Origin: Candidatus Microgenomates bacterium | GTDB taxonomy: Bacteria > Patescibacteriota > Microgenomatia > Levybacterales > JACOYD01 | DNA length: 10,510 nucleotides | Direction: 5' to 3' | Assembly: GCA_016182055.1 (NCBI GenBank) | Contig: JACOYD010000060.1 | Coordinates: 1 to 10,510 of the forward strand | Notes under the pieces: model-generated | Seen by the model: only the letters and a program-made list of their open reading frames with translations | Told to the model about the DNA's origin: nothing | The model's database searches: none | Made by a program: the position numbers and the translations under genes | Shown here: positions 6,630 to 10,510 of the stretch, piece after piece | How positions within the stretch are numbered: position 1 is the first letter of the stretch | How the letters are laid out: each line of letters opens with the position of its first letter

Positions 6630-8619
6630 TAGGCGTTGGTTCCTGCGGATTTGCCTCTGCCTCCATTTCTTTTGGTTTTTCTTCCGTTTCCTTGGACTGT
6701 TCAATAGAAACTTTGCTTTCTTCTTCCTGTTGCTTTTGCTCAACTTCCGCCTGCTCTTTTTTGGCCGCTTCCAGTTTAGCCTTAAGATAAATAATTGTTT
6801 CCTGTTCGGAAAAGCCTCCCAAAAGAAGAAACGGCAGAATTGTTGAAAGCTGTTCTACTCCCTGCTTCTTAATTTCGCTATCAGCACTGGATAAAAGTTC
6901 GATAACGGAGGAAATTTTTTGAATATCCTGTTTTATCCAATCTTCCCGGGACTTGATTTTATCGCTTATCGGTACTTCTCCCGAGTGATAATTTTCTTCC
7001 CACATTTTTTTTACTTCTTCATAATCGTCAATACCGACTGTTTGGACATGGTTTACCATGGGCATTATTTGCGGTTTGCCGGCTACAACTGGTGCCCCGG
7101 GTCGGGCAATAGTTGGCATCATAAATGGTACCGGCTTGCCCCATCTGGCGCTTTCGGCAGCCGCTAAAATAGTGGTAGCGCCCATATCGCCCCGCTTGGC
7201 TCTTGATAACAGCTCCTGCTGAATACTGGAAAATCTGCTTCTTTCGTGAATATTGGCGAGAGTAGTGGGGGCGGCAATATTGCGCAGGGTGGTCTGGTTT
7301 TGACCAATATTTTCTCGGCGCATTTCCAGGCGGGCAATATCCTGGATGCTGGGAATTGATAGTCCGGCATATTTAATAATGTCGCTGGTTTTGGCCTGCG
7401 GCAAGGTGGCGATATTAGCTACCTGGGCGCTGATGTTTATTTGTTTAGCTGAAGTTGTTTCAAATGGTCTGCGAAGTGCCAGACCCGCGCCCTCCGCCGG
7501 CATTGGCGGCGGCGGCATAACGGGGGCAGGCGGGCGGCCCAGGAAAGGATAAAGACCGGCGAAAGCTTTTTGCAAAAGCAAATTGTCTTCTTTGAAAAAG
7601 GAAGCCAGAGCGTCACGAAAAATGCGCAGAAGCACAAAGGGAAGGGCTACCACTACCCAGAGCATAAGCAGGGCAATCAGATATCTGGCATAGGTATCGA
7701 CGTTGTTGAGATTATTAGTCGGGCTAACCGCTATGCCCGGGCCTCCCAAAAGAATATTTGTGGCTGTTGGGTAAACGACCGCTCCTTCCGGCTGGGTGCT
7801 GAAATTAAGCGGAATTCCGCTCTTCCACATCATGACCAGACCCGCCAAAAGCACTGCAAAAAGCGGTCCGTAAAATAGCCAGCGGAAAAATTCTCCGATC
7901 CAAATTTTGGCGGTATTGCGCACTAAAGGAAAAGGCAGCAGAAGTACCCAAATGGGAGAAAGAATTATAAAAAACCACAGAATAATTTTTCGCAGAATTA
8001 AAACTCCCGCCATCACATAATAGGTAATGGCGGTAGCGCGCACCAGCACTAAAGAAACAATATTCGCTTCATCATTTTCAGTACCACTTCTTCGAAAACC
8101 AATAAATGTATCGTAGGGAAAGGCGATATTGAGTAAATCAGAAGACGAAATGCCGTTTTTGTTTGGCAGGCGCAGGAAAAAATTCTGCAGGGTGTCGCTT
8201 ATTCCATAAATAAAACCGATGATGGCAAATGAGAAGGTAATAAGCAGAAAAACGCCGCCAATTACGAAAACTTGTCTTCGGGCGGAAATATTTTGTCCGC
8301 GGGAAGTGATAATAAGAAAAGCGGTAAACAATACAATAATCAGAGTAAGAAAATAGGCAATATTTCTAATAAGTGACCAAAACTGAGATATTTGATTGAG
8401 ACCGCCGGTGGTGGGAGTGAGGAAGACCCAGTTGGCATTTTGGGGATTTAGTGTCCAATCAAGAAACTCTTTGGCTCGTACGCTTCCCTTGCCAACTAGG
8501 GTAACTTCGGCGTCCTGTTTCCAGTTTTCGCCTTGAGCAAGAGCTGTTTGTGGGAAGATAAAAAGAACAAAAAGCAATACTAAGAAAAACCCGGCAAGGC
8601 GGGCAGGCAAAAATTGCAT
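6607..8619 (-). CDS. Exported polytopic membrane protein, VirB6/TrbL-like (putative)
   Basis: Function unproven. The 670 residues begin with a signal peptide (hydrophobic 9-25, likely cleavage after ALA near residue 28). A short exposed segment follows, then about six membrane segments (near 84-105, 117-140, 190-210, 212-232, 245-264 and 310-334). The TSRGQNISARRQ loop between the first two segments, and the pairing of helices around it, resemble VirB6/TrbL-type channel proteins often found in CPR genomes; that is recall plus inference. After a proline-rich stretch (RPPAPVMPPPPMP, about 362-374) comes a long soluble C-terminal half with a Glu/Lys/Gln-rich, probably coiled-coil tail (about 610-670). 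No other T4SS gene is in the window. Residues LPARLAG (4-10) are encoded by a dispersed-repeat-like sequence. The clpC promoter lies in its last codons. Confidence 0.5.
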   Translation of the reverse strand: MQFLPARLAGFFLVLLFVLFIFPQTALAQGENWKQDAEVTLVGKGSVRAKEFLDWTLNPQNANWVFLTPTTGGLNQISQFWSLIRNIAYFLTLIIVLFTAFLIITSRGQNISARRQVFVIGGVFLLITFSFAIIGFIYGISDTLQNFFLRLPNKNGISSSDLLNIAFPYDTFIGFRRSGTENDEANIVSLVLVRATAITYYVMAGVLILRKIILWFFIILSPIWVLLLPFPLVRNTAKIWIGEFFRWLFYGPLFAVLLAGLVMMWKSGIPLNFSTQPEGAVVYPTATNILLGGPGIAVSPTNNLNNVDTYARYLIALLMLWVVVALPFVLLRIFRDALASFFKEDNLLLQKAFAGLYPFLGRPPAPVMPPPPMPAEGAGLALRRPFETTSAKQINISAQVANIATLPQAKTSDIIKYAGLSIPSIQDIARLEMRRENIGQNQTTLRNIAAPTTLANIHERSRFSSIQQELLSRAKRGDMGATTILAAAESARWGKPVPFMMPTIARPGAPVVAGKPQIMPMVNHVQTVGIDDYEEVKKMWEENYHSGEVPISDKIKSREDWIKQDIQKISSVIELLSSADSEIKKQGVEQLSTILPFLLLGGFSEQETIIYLKAKLEAAKKEQAEVEQKQQEEESKVSIEQSKETEEKPKEMEAEANPQEPTPIDEGNKQ
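8590..8608 (-). repeat. Repeat-like GC-rich tract inside a signal-peptide coding sequence
   Basis: On the minus strand the tract reads gcctgcccgccttgccggg and encodes LPARLAG at the start of the VirB6-like protein. The 15-base part ctgcccgccttgccg matches ctgcccgcctagccg in the left repeat of the recombinase element (plus strand, 8842-8856) with one mismatch. It is much richer in G+C than its surroundings. It is probably one copy of a short dispersed repeat, but only these copies can be seen here. Confidence 0.4.
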
Positions 8620-8631
8620 AGAGTAAAATCT

Positions 8632-8660
8632 ATTGTGGCAAGATTTTGCGGGAAAGTCAA
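8632..8660 (-). promoter_or_regulatory. Candidate promoter of the VirB6-like gene
   Basis: On the minus strand, TTGACT (8655-8660, 5/6), a 17-base spacer, then CACAAT (8632-8637, 4/6). The expected start is about 7 bases upstream of the ATG at 8619. The -10 box is weak, so this is less certain than the neighbouring tRNA promoter, with which it is divergent. Confidence 0.4.
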
Positions 8661-8669
8661 TACAAAGTT

Positions 8670-8698
8670 TTGAAAAGCAGCTTGTTTTTTAGTACAAT
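8670..8698 (+). promoter_or_regulatory. Promoter of the tRNA-Val gene
   Basis: TTGAAA (8670-8675, 5/6), a 17-base spacer, then TACAAT (8693-8698, 5/6), eight bases before the first base of the mature tRNA at 8707. Position and spacing are ideal for a tRNA transcript with almost no 5' leader. Confidence 0.75.
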
Positions 8699-8706
8699 GG
8701 AAGGAT

Positions 8707-8778
8707 GGACTCGTAGCTCAGCGGTAGAGCGCTGCATTCACATTGCAGATGTCAGAGGTTCAAATCCTCTCGAGTCCA
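8707..8778 (+). tRNA. tRNA-Val (anticodon CAC)
   Basis: A complete 72-base cloverleaf. The acceptor stem GGACTCG pairs fully with CGAGTCC. The D arm is GCTC/GAGC with loop AGCGGTA. The anticodon stem CTGCA/TGCAG encloses loop TTCACAT, giving anticodon CAC, which reads GUG (Val). The T arm AGAGG/CCTCT encloses loop TTCAAAT. The discriminator base is A8778. CCA is not encoded: the next bases are CA then G. A strong promoter precedes it. The inverted-repeat element starts two bases after the discriminator, so this 3' end may mark an insertion site. Confidence 0.96.
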
Positions 8779-8779
8779 C

Positions 8780-8924
8780 AGATCGGGATTTTCTGAAATC
8801 CTGCGAAGATTGGCTCTGCGCGGGTGGGGGCGCGCAGAGTGCTGCCCGCCTAGCCGCGAGGCTGGCAAAGCCGCCTAGCCGCGAGGCTGGCAAAGCCCTG
8901 ATTGTAATTTAGGGAAAGTTGCCG
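8780..8924 (+). repeat. Left arm of the inverted repeat
   Basis: Matches the reverse complement of 10391-10510 with one mismatch (G8904 against the complement of T10411) and one 25-base insertion. It contains three kinds of local hairpin: GGATTT/AAATCC (8786-8801), CTCTGCGC/GCGCAGAG (8814-8839), and AGCC-GCGA-GGCT with a GNRA-type loop (8852-8863), the last repeated at 8877-8888. It is strikingly more G+C-rich than flanking DNA. Its inner 75 bases encode the last 24 residues and the TAG stop of the recombinase on the minus strand. Confidence 0.9.
8848..8897 (+). repeat. Two tandem copies of a 25-base hairpin unit
   Basis: The unit, beginning gcctagccgcgaggctgg and ending caaagcc, occurs at 8848-8872 and, identically, at 8873-8897. 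The right arm of the inverted repeat has a single copy (complement of about 10418-10442). Each unit can fold as GCC-T-AGCC / GGCT-GGC with a GCGA loop. The duplication shifts the reading frame of the recombinase tail relative to a single-copy version and brings in its TAG stop at 8850-8852. Confidence 0.9.
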
Positions 8925-10343
8925 ATTAGTTAAAAAGAAGTTCGAGCCGACGGTTTTTGCTCCGATTGCCAAATCGGAGCAGGTATTTTTTGCGCGCGCG
9001 ATTTTTGCGCACGATAGTGCGCTACCAATGAAGTTTTTGAAAGGTTCGAGCCAACTCGAACCGTCTGCTTTTATTTTCTCAATTTCACCAGTTAAATTTA
9101 GCTTTTCTTCGAAAAATTCGTTCTTTTTCATTTTGTAAGTATTGGCATCTATGACTTGTTCCAAATAACTATCCAAAAGGATATTTAACTTTTTATCCAG
9201 AATATCCAAGTTTAGTTTTAGTTTATGTAGATTTTCCTCTGATTTACTTTGTTCTTCCATTTCATCCCTTTCAAGCCACTTATACCAATCATTAGCCCAT
9301 TTTTGGGGTAAAGCTACATCATCAACAGCCTTTCTTAACTGTAATTCAAGATGCTGTGCCGGAATTGGTTTTTGGGAACAAGGTTTTAATTTCTTGGTAC
9401 ATCTGTAGTATGTATATGAGGCAGCTCTTTTAGTTGTTTTGTAGTATTTATTATGCACTTCCCCTGTAATTGATGCTCCACACTCACCGCATTTCATTAG
9501 TTTATTAAAAGCAAAATTATGGCTGCCTTTTCTGGTTGGCCTTTCAGCCAGTTTTATTTTCTTTTGAACTCTATCGAACAATTCCTTTGAGATAAATAAT
9601 TTATGTATGCCTTGGTGATATTCCCCAACATATTTCATAATGCCAATGTAGAATCTATTAGAAAGTATCCTTTTAACTTGATCGGGTTTTAAGGGCTTAT
9701 TCTTAGAAGCTGATATACCAAGTTTATGTAAGAGGAGAGAAATATCCGTAAACGATTTATTCGAAGAAGAGCTGTGCTCATTGCCTTCGGCAAATACATG
9801 GAATACCTTTTTAATAATTTTTGACTTTTCTGAATCTATCTGAATAGTTCTTGTACTCGAGTCATTTTTGTACCCAATAGGTGCTTTTACAGGCCAAATT
9901 CCATTATTTATTTTATATCTCATTCCTCTTGTAACATTTTCAGATAAATTATCCACATAATACTTAGACTGGCCAAAAGCTATATTTAACATGAATTTTC
10001 CTTGAGGTGTTGATTCAAACCAAAACTGGGGGAATTTAAGATCAACTAATTTTCCAATATCTAAAAGATAAATTATTCTTCCTCCGTCAACAGAATTTCT
10101 TGCCAGTCTATCAGGATGCCATGAAACAATCCCTTGTGCCTCACCTTTTTCAATTCTTTTTAGAAGTTGTGCGAATTGTTCCCTGCCCGGAACTTTAGCG
10201 GTTCTTGCTTCAGTAATAAATTCTACTATTTCTAAATGTTCACGATTTGCAAATTCTTTTAATTCTGCCAGCTGTTGCTCAATAGACAGAACTTGCTTAT
10301 CTTTCTCATCTGTTGATTTTCTGCAATATGCTATGTATTTCAT
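8850..10343 (-). CDS. Large serine recombinase (resolvase/invertase family)
   Basis: Site-specific recombinase using a serine nucleophile. Of 497 residues, the N-terminal resolvase domain (about 1-145) has the nucleophile in YCRKST (Ser10), the arginine of PGREQF (Arg54) and DRLARNSVDGG (78-88). A recombinase domain follows (about 153-260; PIGYKND, RILSNRFYIGIMKYVGEY). A zinc ribbon comes next with CGEC (Cys285, Cys288) and YYRC..KPC (Cys315, Cys322), then a charged coiled coil (about 358-425). The conserved-looking C-terminal part contains WLEPF and VGSNFFL. Residues 474-497 are encoded within the left inverted repeat, so the tail may be acquired or altered. No Shine-Dalgarno precedes the ATG. 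It is transcribed toward tRNA-Val. Whether it integrates, inverts or transposes its element cannot be told from sequence. Confidence 0.93.
   Translation of the reverse strand: MKYIAYCRKSTDEKDKQVLSIEQQLAELKEFANREHLEIVEFITEARTAKVPGREQFAQLLKRIEKGEAQGIVSWHPDRLARNSVDGGRIIYLLDIGKLVDLKFPQFWFESTPQGKFMLNIAFGQSKYYVDNLSENVTRGMRYKINNGIWPVKAPIGYKNDSSTRTIQIDSEKSKIIKKVFHVFAEGNEHSSSSNKSFTDISLLLHKLGISASKNKPLKPDQVKRILSNRFYIGIMKYVGEYHQGIHKLFISKELFDRVQKKIKLAERPTRKGSHNFAFNKLMKCGECGASITGEVHNKYYKTTKRAASYTYYRCTKKLKPCSQKPIPAQHLELQLRKAVDDVALPQKWANDWYKWLERDEMEEQSKSEENLHKLKLNLDILDKKLNILLDSYLEQVIDANTYKMKKNEFFEEKLNLTGEIEKIKADGSSWLEPFKNFIGSALSCAKIARAKNTCSDLAIGAKTVGSNFFLTNRQLSLNYNQGFASLAARRLCQPRG
8959..9062. other. Cluster of three perfect stem-loops in the recombinase 3' coding region
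   Basis: Three perfect inverted repeats sit within 104 bases: GCTCCGATT-GCCA-AATCGGAGC (8959-8980, 9-bp stem), GCGCAC-GATA-GTGCGC (9007-9022, 6-bp stem) and GGTTCGAG-CCAA-CTCGAACC (9043-9062, 8-bp stem). All have 4-base loops. Between the first two lies the alternating run gcgcgcgcg (8992-9000). The bases encode about residues 428-462. On the plus strand the first stem is followed, after a few bases, by a run of Ts (8985-8991), so it could act as an antisense-strand terminator. Confidence 0.6.
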
Positions 10344-10390
10344 ATAAGTAAAATTTTTGCGTGTCTTTTCGTTTTTGTTCTTTTTAGCTC

Positions 10391-10510
10391 CGGCAACTTT
10401 CCCTAAATTATAATCAGGGCTTTGCCAGCCTCGCGGCTAGGCGGGCAGCACTCTGCGCGCCCCCACCCGCGCAGAGCCAATCTTCGCAGGATTTCAGAAA
10501 ATCCCGATCT
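10391..10510 (-). repeat. Right arm of the inverted repeat (continues past window)
   Basis: Reverse complement of the left arm, lacking the 25-base duplication. Similarity continues weakly inward past a small gap: agctaaaaagaa (10378-10389, minus) against agttaaaaagaa (8928-8939, plus). Read on the plus strand it keeps RQLSLNYNQGFASLAARR, as in the tail of the recombinase, and stays open to the window end. It may therefore be the 3' remnant of a second recombinase copy in opposite orientation. It also holds the candidate -10 box of the recombinase gene. Confidence 0.9.
10407..10412 (-). promoter_or_regulatory. Candidate -10 box for the recombinase, inside the right arm
   Basis: A perfect TATAAT on the minus strand, 64 bases upstream of the recombinase ATG. 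No convincing -35 hexamer is present 16-18 bases upstream, so strength is uncertain. The matching site in the left arm reads TGTAAT (8903-8908). Confidence 0.35.

Larger units (their letters stand above)
8780..10510. mobile_element. Inverted-repeat-bounded serine recombinase element (right end open)
   Basis: A 1,731-base segment made of a 145-base left repeat (8780-8924), the recombinase gene, and an inverted 120-base right repeat (10391-10510). The arms match at 119 of 120 aligned bases, apart from a 25-base tandem duplication in the left arm. The segment begins two bases after tRNA-Val. The right arm matches up to the final base of the window, so the repeat may be longer, even reaching into the tRNA. 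Possible readings: an element with terminal inverted repeats, a segment invertible by its own recombinase, or two opposed copies of a recombinase element with the second truncated. The sequence alone does not decide. Confidence 0.5.

Noticed and set aside
8786..8839. Hairpins after tRNA-Val as its intrinsic terminator
   Set aside because: The stems are real, but none is followed by a T-run. They are part of the repeat arm, present in both copies.
8848..8897. CRISPR array
   Set aside because: There are only two directly abutting 25-base copies with no spacers and no cas genes.
8646..8912. 88-codon plus-strand open frame over the tRNA and left arm
   Set aside because: It spans the tRNA-Val gene and the repeat, has no family resemblance, and its open length comes from G+C-rich repeat sequence.
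8934..9062. Repeated ggctcgaac word in the recombinase 3' end as an att core
   Set aside because: The copies encode the WLEPF and VGSN segments, which look like ordinary conserved protein motifs, so the short repeat needs no special explanation.

Overview
This window looks like a chromosomal fragment from a bacterium of the Candidate Phyla Radiation (Patescibacteria), perhaps Microgenomates-like. That placement is an inference. It rests on AT-rich DNA, very tight gene packing with ATGA overlaps, genes without clear Shine-Dalgarno sequences, small palindromic repeats read in frame inside proteins, a VirB6/TrbL-like membrane protein beside clpC and lepB, and a large serine recombinase of a type I associate with these genomes. 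TGA is used as a stop, so the recoded-UGA lineages are excluded.

Left block, plus strand (1-3622): the 3' part of ileS overlaps rodA by 4 bases. Then come rplU (L21), rpmA (L27) and parB. rplU and rpmA each have a recognisable sigma-70-type promoter. The rplU promoter lies so close to the ATG that the transcript should be leaderless or nearly so. parB follows rpmA after 4 bases and overlaps the next, convergent gene by 27 bases.

Central block, minus strand (8619 down to 3596): a 670-residue exported polytopic membrane protein resembling VirB6/TrbL, then a double-AAA+ Clp ATPase, then type I signal peptidase lepB. clpC and lepB overlap by 4 bases. A good promoter for clpC lies inside the last codons of the membrane-protein gene, and another precedes the membrane-protein gene.

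Right block (8670-10510): a tRNA-Val(CAC) gene with its own strong promoter. Two bases after its discriminator base begins a segment consisting of a 145-base repeat, a 497-codon large serine recombinase on the minus strand, and an inverted 120-base copy of the repeat that runs to the last base of the window. The two copies differ by one base and by a 25-base tandem duplication. The left copy supplies the final 24 codons and stop of the recombinase. The right copy lies upstream of the recombinase start and carries a TATAAT box. This inverted-repeat-bounded recombinase beside a tRNA is the least explained structure here and is the main candidate for an undescribed mobile or invertible element. 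The right copy continues past the window edge, so the element cannot be fully delimited.

The remaining genes are housekeeping: translation (ileS, rplU, rpmA, tRNA), wall synthesis (rodA), chromosome segregation (parB), protein export (lepB) and protein quality control (clpC). No stretch longer than about 300 bases lacks a gene.
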